In this document: positions 12,478 through 27,500 of the stretch, piece after piece
Position numbering within the stretch: position 1 is the stretch's first letter
How the letters are laid out: each line of letters opens with the position of its first letter
Assembly (NCBI GenBank): GCA_000181795.3
Contig: CM012953.1
Coordinates: forward strand, 12,501,394-12,565,393
Reading direction: 5' to 3'
DNA: 64,000 nucleotides
Source of the DNA: Trichinella spiralis
Lineage: Eukaryota > Nematoda > Enoplea > Trichinellida > Trichinellidae
Position numbers and translations under genes: made by a program
Notes under the pieces: model-generated
Database searches by the model: none
What the model saw: only the letters and a program-made list of their open reading frames with translations
Told to the model about the DNA's origin: nothing

Positions 12478-15400
12478 TCAACATCGTCCTAAATTGAAAG
12501 GGCGATCTTCGACTTCAAATTCTTGAGTTGCAGCGTTTCGACCTTTCTGCTTCTGACTTCCAAATATGAAAACTACCGTAGCTATGATGTAAATTGAGAA
12601 CGTGATCCAGGCAAGGTACGTTGAAAAGCCGTAACTCATTCCTTTCAAATATTCTTCTGTATAAGTTAATTCATGTTCTTCAGAAATTGCCTTCCAATTG
12701 TTCACCGAAAATATCAGCGTTTCTATCACCACTAGAATGCACATTGCTAAAAAAGAAAAAAAAAGGAAAAATTCAATTAGGATGCTTTTTACTAGTGCAA
12801 TTATTTGTAAACAATATCCAGCTGATAAGCTTCGCAGATTTGATATATCTGAACCCCGATGACGTAAAAACATGAAAATTCTTAAACTTCGAAATAAAAT
12901 ACAACCAGAATCAGGACAAAAAATAAAAGAAATTCTTAAATCTTCAACTGTGATGTTTTGCAAATAATTTAAATTAATATAAATTGCAAACAATTATGAA
13001 AAGACAACATCAAAATGAATTATTAATTATTAAAAATGGTCTATTAATACTGATTTGAAGTGAACAACTAATTCATTTTATTGTATTTCGCCTGTAATTA
13101 ATAAATTTCAATTCGAATCTTTATTGCATTGCGGAACATTATTCAACACTCACCAACCAGTGACATCAATCCAGCGGTAAGTCGTTTGTACATGTAACGA
13201 TGATGAATAAAACTATATAAGGCAAATCCATTACTGGCAAACATAAGTGCCAAAGAAATTGTCGTGAAAACTGCCATTGTGCGGTGAAAATCTAAAATTA
13301 GCTATACATCCAGACGAACGTTGATCATCATCATTATTTGTTGCAGAAAACAATAATTTATTCCAACTTGTTCAACTTTATTAAAAAGTGAAATTATATA
13401 ATTCATTTTAAAAAACTTTAAAATGAACAATCAAATAAGAATGCAAAAAAAACAATTGTCTAATTATAGAATTTATACTTTGACAAGAAATTAAAATATT
13501 TTAAATATCCGAATACATCTCATTGTAAACTGAAGATGAATTTCAAATGCTCTTCTGCAGTTTAGCTGAAACTGTCAAATTTTTAATCATAATCTTTAAT
13601 AATTATGCAGCATGGTTAATTCAGTAAACGTGATCGAGAATTTAAAATTTAATCACAAAATTGTTTGAAAGGCTAGTTTTGTTGTGACGCATCCAAGTAT
13701 CCATGCACAGTTGTTGCGTAAGCATCGTTAAGCTAACACAAACCGGTTAAATGAGTTTTCTGAAAAACTCATAATCGCATCAATAAATGATAATCATCTT
13801 TTTTACTTGAAATATTTCAACAATAATGTTTATTACATTTAATACTCTGCAAATTTTAAAAATAACATAAACATCGAAACTTTGTAGACGAAAAAAGCAT
13901 GTTCTTCATTAATAAAGTAACAGACATGATTACGGAACATAATTTTATATTCAGCAGTTCAGTTATAACAACGAGTAAAACATAATGAATATTATCTGAT
14001 CTGATTAGAATTTACACGAAAATTAAAAATGTTCCAATTTAAACACTCCAAAAATCCAATTCAACATTTAAACTTTTGTAAAATAGATTTCTCTTGAAAT
14101 TACTCATATTAACTGAATAAATATTAAACATGAGAAAATTTTGTTAATTAGCTAATTTAATAAGAGAGAAAAAACAATTTATATTACAATTTACTTGATT
14201 ATTTTCGGTAGAAAGATGCATGTAATTTTTCATATATTAAAAAAGCAAATTTAAACGATATTATTGTAATTGAATAAAACTTCGTTTTCAATAAAAACAA
14301 AAATTTCACTGAATGAAAAAATGTTAAGCTTACGTTGCAACTCTGAATCGGTAAGTCGAGCAATACCAGGTGGTGGACCGGGAAAATATGGAATCCATAA
14401 TTCTGAAGAAAAACAAAAAAAACAAACTGTAAAATTTCACCAAAATCAACAATGCTTATTAAATTTAATTTTTCACTCTTCTGTCAAATTAATAATTTAT
14501 TTCACATTTGCACAACGAAATGCTGCATCCTTTATTAACTGGAACAACTGACCAATGAAGATAAATAATATTGCCCAGAGGAATGAACATATATTTCATC
14601 ATCGCTTTGCTTCGCTCAGCTTTCTCTGCTTATTTAAACAATAAATTTTAACGCGTCTTCGGAAAATCAAATGAACGTTTTGAAAAAATTTTATCAAATT
14701 GAATCATAAAATTAATCACGCACTGACATCGGCTCCATTCTTTTGGCCACGCGCCAGACGTGATTTGAAAATATGGCAAAAATCGAAAGCATTACACATT
14801 TCCAATTATATCCATTAAATCAATTAATCAGTTGAAAAGTTATTTCAACTAGTGGTAAATGAATGTTAAAATTTATGATGAAAACAGTAGTAGTGAATAA
14901 TAACTACTACTTTTTTAATCACTGTTGTCAACATCTTTCATATTTATTCATGCAGCATCAATTCAAGCATGTCGATAACAATTTTGTGCAACACTGAATA
15001 ATATTTTTCTACTGAATATTTCTACTCCACTGAATATCGAATATTAATCATTAATCAAAACAACGCAAATAACTGACAACAAATATACACAATCATCTTG
15101 TATACAGTATTCGGATGCAATTTGTTAAATGCTGGTCATTTTCAATCTATTGACGTTTCAAACCTCCGGTCAAAAGCCATTTAATCAACTTGCCAAATTA
15201 TTTAATGGCTCACTCAACGCTGAACAAAATGGACGGCTTGACGTAGTTTATAAATGGTGACTAATCAATTTTCCTAACAACTATACTTTTGCCTTTGTAA
15301 GCTAGTCGAACTGAAACACGCCTTCTATAAGTAAACAACTTCATCGAAAAGCGAAATTTATACCGGATATATATAAATAGTAAATGCAAAAATTAAAAAA

Positions 15401-17503
15401 ACAATTTCACTATATCACTCACTATAAAAGTCGACAATAGTGCTGATGCTTGATGAATTAATTATTATCTAATGCAGTTGAATAATTTTGATTTAAAAAA
15501 CAAAGAATGAAAATTGTCAGTGCTATGTGAATTAATTAATTAATTAATTAATCAACACTGCTGACACTTGTTAGTAGGAGGAAAAAATTTTTTTACACTT
15601 TGGCGCAATAAGGCAATTAAATAGTTATTTGTCTCTTCGGCCTGCCAACAAATATTTCTCATTATCGACCATTTGCATCAACGAGATGTCATTCAAAGGC
15701 ATCCCCTCGAAATTTAATTATCCTATCTATAATCACTGGCAAGCCGAAAATTGACAACAAAAAGATGAAAACGGTGTGCTTTTCCCCCTCTACTATTCTT
15801 TTAATTGTGCAACAAAAATGTGCATTGAAAAGTATCAGTGGAAAAAAATTTTTGCAGATTTTCCAGTGAAATTGTTCCGATAAAATAAAACGTTTATTTT
15901 TATTGAATAGGGAAGAATTTCAAGCTTTTAGTATTTTTATTTATTGAGTTGTTGACATCTGTTCACAGTTGAGAAGCAAACAGCAGCTAAAAAGCTAAAA
16001 TTCATACAATGCAAAAGCACTACTACATCTGCTAGCCTAAACTAACTGAAAACAACTGAAGCAGCAAGAATGTGCAAAACTGGCAGCAAATTATACGCAC
16101 CTGGTATGCATCGTGAAGTTAAATTATTGATCATCAATTTTTATTTCAGACTCGAATCTTCAACCTCAGCTGAGCATTCGGTAAAGTGATTTTTGCAGCA
16201 GTATAATAACGACTGATTGTATAATAATAGTTTACTAGATAAATTCTATTTCTTCTTTTTTCAACTAGTGAATTTACTTTTTTAATATTCGCTGAAACTA
16301 TTTCAATTCAAATTCATAAAATTTATTAAATTCTCACTTTGTTACACAAATTGAAATGATGATAAATTATGAACAAATAATGCAAATAAATCTTGGTGCT
16401 GTTATACTTTTAAAATGTTACACTGCTGAATACTTTTAAAGTTGCACTGCTTTAGCTCTGTAATGTCAAATTATCATAAAAAACCAAGAAAAGCGAACTT
16501 AATAATTGTAGAAACAAAATCACAATACCTTAATACAACAAAGGGATTACAGCAAAATTTTCAACAATATGCTTACTTTTCAGATTTAAAGTAATAAACT
16601 CATTGTACTTCAAAAATCACATTAAATTCTACTTTTTTTCTGAATGAAGCCTCTTTTACAAATGAATTTTCAAAAAATAACTTTAAAAATCAGCAAACAT
16701 GTTGAAAATTTAGATTTAGATTAATTTAAATGAGGCCAAAATCGAATAAGCATGCCTGTTTCAAAAGTTGCTTTTAAAATTTAAACAAGCGACCAGAAGA
16801 AAGAAGCAGGCGCTTCAAATTTAATATTCCACACAGCTTGTTCTCCACCAAGGGAACAAGCGGCTAAGAGAAAGTTGAAACCAGTTTCAAAGCAATTTCT
16901 AGCATAAAATTGCAACCGCCTTCAAATTACTCAAAAGTGAACAAACAGTCTTGCCAATTTTACAATTTTATGCAAGCTTTTGAAAAAAAAGCAAAATGTG
17001 CAATTCGAGCACACCAGATCCGCCTAGTAGCAAACAGCACGTCAGCAAATTCTTTGCTTTTTATTAAATGAAATATTTCTCTTCTCTTTTATTACTTTTT
17101 TATCAACATTTCTGAAAGTGCTTGGTTTTTTACGATTCTTTACATACAAATGGCTTCTTCTGCAGACAATTAAATTGAAATGAAAATATATGCGCATAAT
17201 TCAAAGTTGAACTGAAGCATGCAAACAGTGGAACAGAGTGTTGGTTATGAAAAATGTGCACAGCTTACTTGTTTGATGAGTAGCGTTGGCCACAATTTTC
17301 CACTCGCCCCAAACTCCCATGTGCAGCTGAATGGTTGAATTGTTTTCTTGCAAAATTTCAACCACTGCCCAGCTCGTGGTCATCGCACATATGGCAAGCA
17401 GGACCACTCCAATACAAGTCATGCATGTGGAAATGGCCATCATTCGTCGATGCCACAATACGCGCTTGTACGAGTCTTTGTTTAGCACCGACAGGCCTTC
17501 CAT
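12478..17503 (-). CDS. Claudin/Clc-like four-transmembrane protein A (four exons, about 236 aa)
   Basis: Exons 17503-17269, 14402-14334, 13291-13154 and 12746-12478, all joined in phase 1, give about 236 aa. TM1 is about TCMTCIGVVLLAICAMTTSW, followed by an extracellular loop with two N-glycosylation sequons (NNST, NATH) and MGVWGEW. That pattern recalls the W...GLW motif of claudin/PMP22/stargazin proteins. TM2 lies in TMAVFTTISLALMFASNGFA, TM3 in AGLMSLV-AMCILVVIETLIF and TM4 in TYLAWITFSIYIIATVVFIF, then a short charged tail ends NLGRC. This is the layout of nematode Clc-like (claudin-like) proteins, which act at cell contacts or modulate channels. The start is uncertain: ATG at 17536 is also in frame, but TATTTTGCAG just before 17503 looks like an acceptor. 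Introns 1 and 2 are long (2.9 and 1.0 kb). A second gene of this class lies at 34301-36144. Confidence 0.75.
14403..17268 (-). other. Large first intron of claudin-like gene A
   Basis: GT-AG intron of 2.87 kb between the TM1 exon and the short 69-nt exon. It contains an AATT-type tandem run near 15533-15552 (ATTAATTAATTA...). No nested gene, RNA or mobile element was recognised in it. Confidence 0.6.
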
Positions 17504-17559
17504 GCTGCAAAATAGATTCACCAGGTGGGGATACATTTTTCCACTCACGAATTTTTCCA

Positions 17560-20500
17560 CTTCACAGGAAACAGTTCAGAAGCAAACCCGGTTGTGAAAT
17601 ACAACAATGATAAAATTTTAAAAAATCTCAATTAAACCCACTCCAACAGTTCAAATGGAGAATAGTTGAAAATTTTTGAGACCCCAAAGAGAAAACAAAT
17701 TACACAATTAAAATAATTAATATGAAAACAAAATTAAAAAAAAGGATGGCCGGCTGCGGACCGGCAGTAGCCGGACCGCTGCCACACAGCTTAAGCTGAA
17801 CTCAAATCGCTCTGTCTGAAGCGGCTTTACTACCACAGTGCAAACTCTTCGCCAAACTCTTCAACTTTTGTCTTCGTTTGATTGGCCGAGTCTGCCTGCT
17901 ATGCCCCGCCTACTTTTTTTCAAACAGCCATCAATACTGCTGCCATCTGGCAACAAGCATAATTCCAAACGGCATTTTTATCACGCACAATTGAGTTGTT
18001 GAACTTTTTCACATTTTCCCAATGACAATGGTATTCAAACTGGTCAACCATGTTCACCTGAAATGAACAACATGCAAAACGTGTGGCACATTTCCATCGT
18101 CACGTCACAGCGCGATTGTCTTCTTTTTTCTTTTTATAAAATAATATTATATCGACAAATACATACCTCAAATTATTGAAAAAAGGTAAATCTGAACATT
18201 AAAAGAATATATATATATATAAAGTGCTATTTTATGTATGCATATGCATGAAAGATTATTGAAAAGAGAGAGATTTTCAGGTAGATTAAATGAACCGAAT
18301 ATCAGTTGTACGATATTTTTGTCCCAATGACAAAGAATTGATGAATGAACGAGAAAAAGTGTTCAAATGGATCTTTGCAAAGCGGCATTTACTAATCAAC
18401 TAACAACTATTCAGACGGTTCCACCAAGCACGTTCAACGCTCCCACACTTGAAAAGTGCTTGCTGCAACTGCTAAACACCCCACTGGTGAGCACAATTTT
18501 TACTCGGGCTATCAAGTTGGGAATGTGAAGCACAGCTGTTGCTTAAAATCGAACACCTGTGATTCATGATATTGTTGGTCAAAAGAGCTGCCACACGTCC
18601 GGCCACCTAGGCTTCCTCTGGCGAAGATCATCATTCTGGTAATGTTGATTTCTAAAACACAAAGCTCAACAGGCGTCAATTATTGGGAGAAAAAAATTAA
18701 AATTAATGAAACTATAATATATTTTCCTTTATAATATTCAAAAAATTAACATAAATCTTTGTTTCAATTATTTTATTAAAACATATTTGGCAAACAGTCA
18801 GAATTTCTTAAATAATAATTATATCCTAGTAACAATTGTGTGAAATGTAATATGCAAAATTTTAAAATTTTTAAATAAAATTTTCAAAATTAATTCACTA
18901 TGATAAACAGATTATGCAAAAATAAAAAAACAAAATTTATTCTATGCTTGATTGCTTGCAGTGATTTGAAAAAAAATTCCAAGCGTTCAAAATTTGTAAA
19001 AATATTCACTCGATAATTTTTACAATTTAAGTGTTCATGAGCAATTTGGCTTTTTAATTTTCATTTTTAAAAGCATCTGAAAAACTCATCAAAAAAAAAG
19101 AAGCATAAGTTTATTCGAAAAATGTGCTTTGTTGCAATTGAGAAAGTAAAATTGTAGCTGAACAATTGCACTTGAAAAGATATGCATATTAATAATATCA
19201 TTTTTATCATTATTAAACAAAAAAATATTCGAAAAATATAATTTGGTAAAATTGCTTGAATTTTATCAATCTAAAAGAAATGCAATCACTTGTTGAAAAA
19301 ACAATCTTCGATGATAAAATCAGCATTGCTAAATTGACATTTTTTAAGTGTTGTTGTTGTATATTGAATGCAGATCTCAGGCAGAGCCTTTCATCAGTTA
19401 TTAAGCAACTTGTATTTTTTTTTGAAACTTAAACATACTTTTCAGAGAATATATTCGCAAACAGCCTTCCTCAATTATTGCTGATTAAGAATTTCAGCAT
19501 ATAGCTGACTTCATTTTCTGAAGCTGCATCCGATAAACAATTTAGAGCATCAGCTGATTAATTGAAGCCAGGTTTAATGAGTATCTCTTTCATCAAAATT
19601 GAACCCAGGAATGCAATTAAGATTTCAAATTTAACAACTGCAACGAAATAATTTGTCATTTAAATTAAACATATCGAAATAACATGAAATGCCGACATTA
19701 AATAAATTCTGCTGACTATTCCGATGGTTTGACCGGATAATAAATAAGAAAGTTGAATTGTGCATAGCCAGATGCGTACTGTAAAGCAAATCAAATGAAC
19801 AAATTGACTTGAATGAAAAAAGCAAAAAAAGAGAAGTCAAATGTTCGTTTAAATATTTTTTAGATGTTTTATGCTATGCTATTTCAATGGTGCATTGGGC
19901 GTTAAAAATGATTTTAAGCAATAGTGATTTTCAATTTTTTGCCATATTTGTTATCTTCCAATATACATAATCATGCAGGTTGTAAGATTCTATACTAAAT
20001 TCATGATAGCAATAAGAACATGCAAATTTTTATCATATAACAGATTAATGAAACCTGAAATTCATTACTTTAATAAAAATGTAAATTATTTAAAAGCAGT
20101 TGTAACATTTTAAAAATATTTTTCTAATTCAAAAAAGTCAATGACTGAATTATGAAATGGAATTGATTTTTATGCGTCTAACATGAACATAAAATTGTGT
20201 GAACTCGTGTAGAATTAAAAAACAAAAGCAAGCAATCAGTGTAACAGTTTCAATAATCTTTTCTCACCTTGTAAAAAAATAAAAAATAGCACAATAAATT
20301 ATATGGCATAGTTTTTAGAACTTTTTAAGCTTAATTTTCAAATTAAGTGAATCATCATTACCATAAAATTTGTTTATTGCTTATTTTGAATATAATTTTT
20401 AAGGCGATCAAGGTTCATTTCTAAACGGTTTGTCGAATTGCTGAGTTATATCTACAATATATACAAGGTAAAATAACTTTTGAAAATCCACATGTATTTT

Positions 20501-23281
20501 TCAATTAAATTATAATTATGATTTTTTGTGATTTCTTATTTAAATGATCGAGGTATAATAGATATTTTAAAGTACAAATTCAGTTTAAAAATAGTGCATA
20601 AATACATGTTTAGTAATAAAAATGAACAAAGCTTTTATATTTATAGATAAAAATTAATGGTGATAAATAAAAATTAATCCTTTGAGCGTAAAGTATATTT
20701 ATATCGTCATCAAAATATTTTTCATAATTTTATAAACTATATAAATAAAATGTAATAATAAATAAATTTTATAAAACAAATATATAATGATAATTAATTA
20801 ACTAATTGATTGACTGATTATCAGAAATTTATTTTTGTTTTAAATTATTTTCTAAAACATGCATTGTTAAAATATAATGATTATGTGATGCATTATTTAA
20901 TGATTATCTGCAGATAATTAAAATTATATAGCATGTTCAATAATTTAAACTTTATATATGACTGTAATTTTATTAATTGTCAAGTATTGTAATTGTATGC
21001 AATTTATGTAATCACAATATCAGATATATATATATATAACGATATAAGTAATAAGTAGTTATTTTAGAATACTAAAAAAAGTGGCGCTAAGCTACTTTTA
21101 ATTCATTGGCTTGCATTAATCTCACTTGTACATATTTATTTATAGTTAGTTATTTTTTGCATTCAAAAATACTTTAATTTGTAAAGAATGAATTCATATT
21201 CAGTCGCAATAAGACTTGTAAAAATTGTCACAGGAATCAATGCATTTTTATTTTGCTATAAATTTGCTTTAAATGTACGTTTTAAAAATATGCTAAATAT
21301 TAAACTAAAAATGTGCATTAGCATACTATATTCAAGGCCATTAATTTTAAAAAAAGAACATTATCATATATGCATTTAGAAGTATGCAAATATTCGATTC
21401 TTTAATAGCATCTATATTAAAATGAATATTTATTTTCTCATTTTTAATACATCCTTTGTTTTTGCAGAATAAAAAAATATCTATGACAGTAAAAGAAATT
21501 ACGTATATTTTATCAAGAAAATGCAATTAAAACAAAGCTCAAATTATACCAATAAGCTGTTGTATGTTGATGTAGTTATCACTGAATCGAATATGGAAGA
21601 AATGAATATGGAAATTTCTTCTTGTTGGTCATATTATTAATAATGATAACAATGATAATCTGAATTACAAAAATTCTTTTGAATAAAAGTTCCCATCATA
21701 ATCTGGACAAATGCCTCTTAATCAGAGGATATTTGCAATCTGTGTCTATAAACAGATTCTGCTATTTTCCTTGGAAACACGGCCCTAAATCGATTTGTGC
21801 TGAATTTGTTCAAGCAACCCAATTGGTCTGCAGTCGGTTGATCATCAATTCTTCACTGCGGCAACATCCGGCCGCAACAACATCTTTAATACGTTTAAAC
21901 ACTTGACATCTGCAACTCTAATCGTTCATACACTGAGTCATTTAATTAATGCTTTCCCATTTGATAAATAAACAAAAATGAAGTTCTTTTAAGAAGTTCA
22001 TTTAAGAAAAGTTTGTTTTGTACAAATGAAAAGCGCAATTAATTAATGGGAGCAACTGATCATTTATTCAAAAGGCGGATGTAGAAAGATGAAAAAAGAA
22101 TTCTGCCTTTTTATTCAATAAAGTATAAATATTTATTATATTTGAAAAATTACTGTTCAATAATAAATAAATAAATAATCCAGTTGCCTCCACTTTTACA
22201 TGAAACATTTGCATTATCCCTGAAATGCTCAATGTATGACAGGTAAGATTTCATTAATTTGTATTCTTGCAACAATTAATCATCAGAAATCCGTACGATG
22301 ATGATGATAAATAAATTGCATACTAAATCATATAAAAATTATTTTATTACATTTCTCATTGTTATGCATGGTCAATATGCTTTTGATGCATTTTAGCAAC
22401 TAAAATGGCGATGCTCAAATAATTTCCCATTCAATTTTGATATGCATACTACAAATATTAAATTATTATTTTTTTAATGCACATAGACATATACAGACAA
22501 TTAATCTTTATTTAATACTTAATTTCATTAATTGTAGTGTAAAAACGGTCACTCATTCAAAGCTATGCAGGTTTTTGCAAATAACATTATTTAAAAGTGA
22601 TCATTTTCTCAGATAAACAGTAAAACTGAATATCACTGGCAAATTTGATACTTAATTAATATTTAAAATTTATTTGCAAATTTTCAACTTTCAGTAGAAA
22701 AAGTAATCATAAAGAAAAAAGAGCAATAAAGTAAACTAAAAAGAAGTACTAATTATGAATTGAATATTTTCATTGTTTAAAAACGAATTGTAAAGTTAAA
22801 TTTAAATTTAACGAACAATGATAATGATGAACAATTATATGCTGTGGAATAGTAAATTTAGCAAAATGAGAAACTTGTGAATTCTGAAACGCATTTCAAG
22901 ATAAATCGTATGCACAAGCATGATTTCATTTAGTAATTACTATTCAGATATTTCATCAGTGCAACTAAGCAAGAAACATTCAATCATGCAAGCTAATATT
23001 TATGTATCAATACAAAGAAGAAGATGATGACTCAATAAATATTGAAAATAAAACTTATTTCGATTGCTATTATGAATGATAAATTGTGAATCAGTTGCAT
23101 TTTAGTCTAAGCAACGCTGATGCTACAACATTGCAGGCTTAATTAACAGCAATGTTCCACAAACAATTCTTGTCTGTAAGAGATCAGAGATGGATAATAA
23201 TTATTGTAAACAAAGAAGGAATGAATACTCATTAATGAAAAATGAATATTCTCGTGATGAAGCATCATTTTATATTTCACA

Positions 23282-23342
<61 letters not shown>

Positions 23343-24450
23343 CATTGTCACACGGTTAGTTCAAATGCTATTTTCTTATACTTTTTTAATTAAAATAAAC
23401 ATAAAAGCAACTAAATTGATGGTTATTTTTATCAATATTAATAAAAAGTAATAATCAATCTTTTATGAAAAAAGTTTGCCCCGAATTACAATAACAAACC
23501 ATACTTCAAACATAAATCATGAAAATATATTTTATAAAACGCAATTTCAATCTACAAATCATGTAACAAGATTGAGAATAAATAGTTTGCAAATGATTAA
23601 ACGATAATCTATATTATTATTTGTAGTATTCATATCGTTTAATCTTACTTTTTAAATAATATTAAAAATTAAATTTCACATTTAACTCAATAAACGCTAA
23701 ATTTACTTTGTCATACTGTCATGCAGTGCAGCACAATTTCATTTTCAACATAAAGTAATATTTTCCAAGAAAAAAAGAAATTTCACTTTCGAAGTTGACT
23801 TACTACAGTTTCCATAACGTGCTATGATTATTTTCTTCTTAATCTTTTATTTATTGAATTTTATCATATTTATGATTTGAATTTTGCTTTTTAAATAGTT
23901 TGGAAATCAAGGAAACTTAAGATTTTGCATAAATAATGTTCGCTTATGAAAATAAGAAAACATTCTAAAGATTATAATCAAATGAATTTACACAAATCAT
24001 TACGCATCATCAACAGAACAAGACAAATATACTGCATTTTTTATATTGATCAAAAAAAATCTTTTATTAAAAAATGGTCTATTCCATATTCGTCAAATTT
24101 ATTTATTTGCTTCATTTGTATAATAAGATAGGGAAAATTTTCTTCTAAAAAATTATATTGCTTAATAATTTAACTTAAAGTAAATAAAATGTGCACAATT
24201 CCAGAATTGCTTCTTCTCAAAGTAAAAATAGATAAATTTGGCATAACAGTATAATAAAACTTGACGTTTATTTTCTGGGTTGTCATTCAAAAATTTAAAA
24301 TTCTTGAAACATTCTTCGAAGAAATCAACATTAACGTCAGTATGTTACAAACATTTATGCACATGCGTTACTTGTCTTGTACAGATGACGCCGTGGGTTG
24401 ATAAATGAACATGCGATAAAGTACTACAAATTTAAACATTAAAGGAAATA
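17560..24450. other. Long intergenic region upstream of claudin-like gene A
   Basis: About 6.9 kb of AT-rich DNA. A short GC-rich patch at about 17745-17800 may belong to the promoter region of the minus-strand gene. A CA microsatellite lies at about 23279-23335. One exon-like frame is seen at 18415-18486 (reported as a finding). Otherwise no coding or RNA gene was recognised; open frames here are short and without homology. Confidence 0.5.
23279..23335. repeat. (CA)n microsatellite
   Basis: Roughly 27 CA/AC units in a row, followed by TATATA. Seen directly. The Thr-His and Cys-Val runs encoded across it are translation artefacts. Confidence 0.95.
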
Positions 24451-24523
24451 CGCCCGACGTGGGGCTCGAACCCACGACCCTGGGATTAAGAGTCCCATGC
24501 TCTACCGACTGAGCTAGCCGGGC
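24451..24523 (-). tRNA. tRNA-Lys (CUU)
   Basis: On the minus strand the 73-nt sequence begins GCCCGGCTAGCTCAGTCGG and ends GGGTTCGAGCCCCACG then TCGGGC plus discriminator G. The 7-bp acceptor stem pairs (GCCCGGC with GTCGGGC, one G-U). The A box TAGCTCAGTCGG and B box GGTTCGAGCCC are intact. The anticodon stem GGGAC/ATCCC-type region holds the loop CTCTTAA, giving anticodon CTT, which decodes AAG Lys. There is no intron. Sequence and fold match eukaryotic nuclear tRNA-Lys-CUU closely. Confidence 0.97.
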
Positions 24524-27500
24524 TTCATTAAGCTTTTCCCCTCTTCTTTTATATAATTAATTAACGCTTTCACGATATCGATTATAAAATTTTACATTTT
24601 ATAGTCGACTGAATAACAATCTTAAATCATAAGTCTACAATTATTAACCTAAATTAAATTCCATTTCTACAATTTAATTTTATTACATATTACAGTTCCC
24701 TGAACAAAATTGTTAAAATTATCAATAATATATTCGGTCGAGCAATGAATATTTCATGAAGCAAACCTAGTAAAAAAATTCTGTTGAAAGAAATATAGCA
24801 GTGGTTTTCTCTTTTGCTTTTGTAAAATAGTGATTTTTGTTAAATATTTAGATTAAGATTCATTTTCACTAGTCCATTATTCTGTTTTGAAATGCTAGCA
24901 ATGAAAGCGAAAAAAAGAAAGAAGGTGATTGTAGATATTCAATAATTCATTAGATGACTTCAGAATCTAATTAACATTAATTATATGAATTGTGCCTTTA
25001 CAAACTGCTAATTGAAGTTTTAAAAATTATAAATTATAATTTTTCGTTTTGTCGAAATAATTTGAAATTAAAGTTATATTGGTTAGTTGGTTGAAAACAG
25101 AAATTATGGTTATTATTTTTATGAATATGAAAATGTTAAGATAATGTATTATTGTGTAAGATGAAATTTTTGTTCAACATTATAATATGCATATATACGT
25201 ATAATTAACGATGATGTGAGAAAGAAGAAAAGTAAAATTATACGCTTACCATTTTTTAGTTGATGCCATTTTACCAGAATACAGCGAGGACATGCATCAT
25301 CATGTTAAAAAGAAGAAGCAGATAAAAAAAGATAAATGGGAAAAGACCAGTACTATTGAATAAAAGAAGGCAAATAAAAAAGGATTTGAGGAAAAGAAAA
25401 TAGAAAGAGGAAAGGGAATAGATTTTAAAGAGTTACATCGACAGCGGTGAAGTGAGCATAATGGCAATTGTGCTGCACCAGCACACAATATGCGGTGATA
25501 ATTGACTTATCAAAGTCGAACTGCAATCAAAATTTGAAAGCACTCTCCTTTTACCAGCAGCATCAGCAGCAGGAAAACTCAGAAACACAGAACTTGATCA
25601 ATCATTGATTAACCAAATGAAAGCAGCAATAAACTTTGCATTTTATTGCCGTAATAAACAATTTTCATGCAAACGTCATTTGTCAGCGCTTGCCACATGC
25701 ATACAAACACACGACACATGTACCATTTTTACAAAAAATTAAACTTATTTTTGCATAATAATAATCATCTTCATATAATTAATCCAGTTCTTATTTTTCT
25801 TTCATTTTTGTCTGTACATCATCTATTAATTATCTTCTTAAATATTACTACTAGAAACATTTTAATAAATTTATCCCGTTTGAAATATTACAATTGCTTG
25901 TTCATTTCATTTGAAATATAATCAAAAAAAAACAGTATATAATGCATTATTTCACAAGTAATAAAATTCTTCAGTAAAACGACTCAACTGTTATTTATTG
26001 AACAAAACAAATATAGGAATTTGACTTACTGATCTTATTCTCTAAATTGATTTTCTAAAGCTTTCAACCGATATTGCAAGCTAGATTTAAATTTTCCATT
26101 CACAATTCATTTAAATTACAAAAAATTTACAAAACACCGTCTTATACAATTTAAAAAATTGTCATGATTACATGCTTATTATTCAATCATCCTATTTAAA
26201 TTATTTAAGCAAACATTTTGTTTCAATCAAGTTGCTGTTCTTTAATTGTTTAATTTCTCATTTGTTGAAAATTTTTCACTTACCTCAAAATTTTCATATT
26301 GAAAAATGTAAAAGCTTTCAATTGAACATCTTCATTACTTTTAATGAGAATGGAAAACAGTAAACCCTGCATGAGGTACCATATTTAATTAAATCTTTTA
26401 GATGAAACCTTTAAATTATTTGATGCTTATGTGGAGTAAATGAAATTCAACATAAAATGAAATTACCATCAAAACTTGAAAAGGATAATTAATTCAACCG
26501 TAAAAAACCATTTATACTTGAATTAAAATTTTAATTTAATTATTCAAAATTTATTTCAAAACATTGAAATAATTACTTGATGCTCATTTTATAATTGTCT
26601 CGTTTATGTATGGTTAATCTCTAAAATTTGAATTAGAAATCTTTGGAAAAATATATTGCTGATATACATACAACAAATAATATTCTTCTATAAATTTTGC
26701 GTCATAACATTCATTACTTTCATCACACATGAATGGCACAATGATGCATCATAGGCTATAATCTATACGGTGACAAAGATGAATAATTATGTAAATGTTA
26801 TTAAGTCTAATTAAAGTGATGCATGATCTATTAATGGATTGTACTTTTGCAAGAACGTAACTATTGAAAGCAAAACTTAGTTTTTAAAACAATCTAAAAA
26901 ACATTGCTAATTTTTAGTCTCAATGTTCCTGCTTTTGAATTGCTACTCTGCATTATATTAGATTTTGTAATTCAAATATTAAATGCTTTTAATTGAATGA
27001 ACTAATCAAAAATAGTTCTATTTCACAGTGAATACTTTAATTTGAGCCCTCTACTTTTAGGCAATGAACAACATTGTTAGTGTTAACTAAACAATAATAA
27101 AATTAAACTCAAACTACCATTATTTAAATTTTAAATAGACAGCATGCAAAGTGTAATTTTAAATAAACTAAAAAATCCAATCACTCTTGATTAACAATTT
27201 ATTTTTGCTTCATTTTAAATAATACAGCGCACTAAGCGTAAATAATCTCTGAAATTGAAGGTGAGTGCACTTCTGAAATTTTTTTCTTCTTAATACTCTT
27301 TCAAAATAATCATTACTTCGACTAGTTGTACTTTTCAATTATATGAGGACAAAAATAACATTATCAGTTTGATTTTATCCAGCTTAATTAATTGTTTTTA
27401 AATAACTTGCACAAGCAAAAAATAGACTCTTCTTTACAAAAGTTCGCCAAAATCATTATTACTACTGTTAGCTATTTCATGTAAAGTAATTTTAACGTTA

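Noticed and set aside
23143-23451. Open frames encoding Thr-His and Cys-Val repeats
   Set aside because: They are translations of the CA microsatellite.
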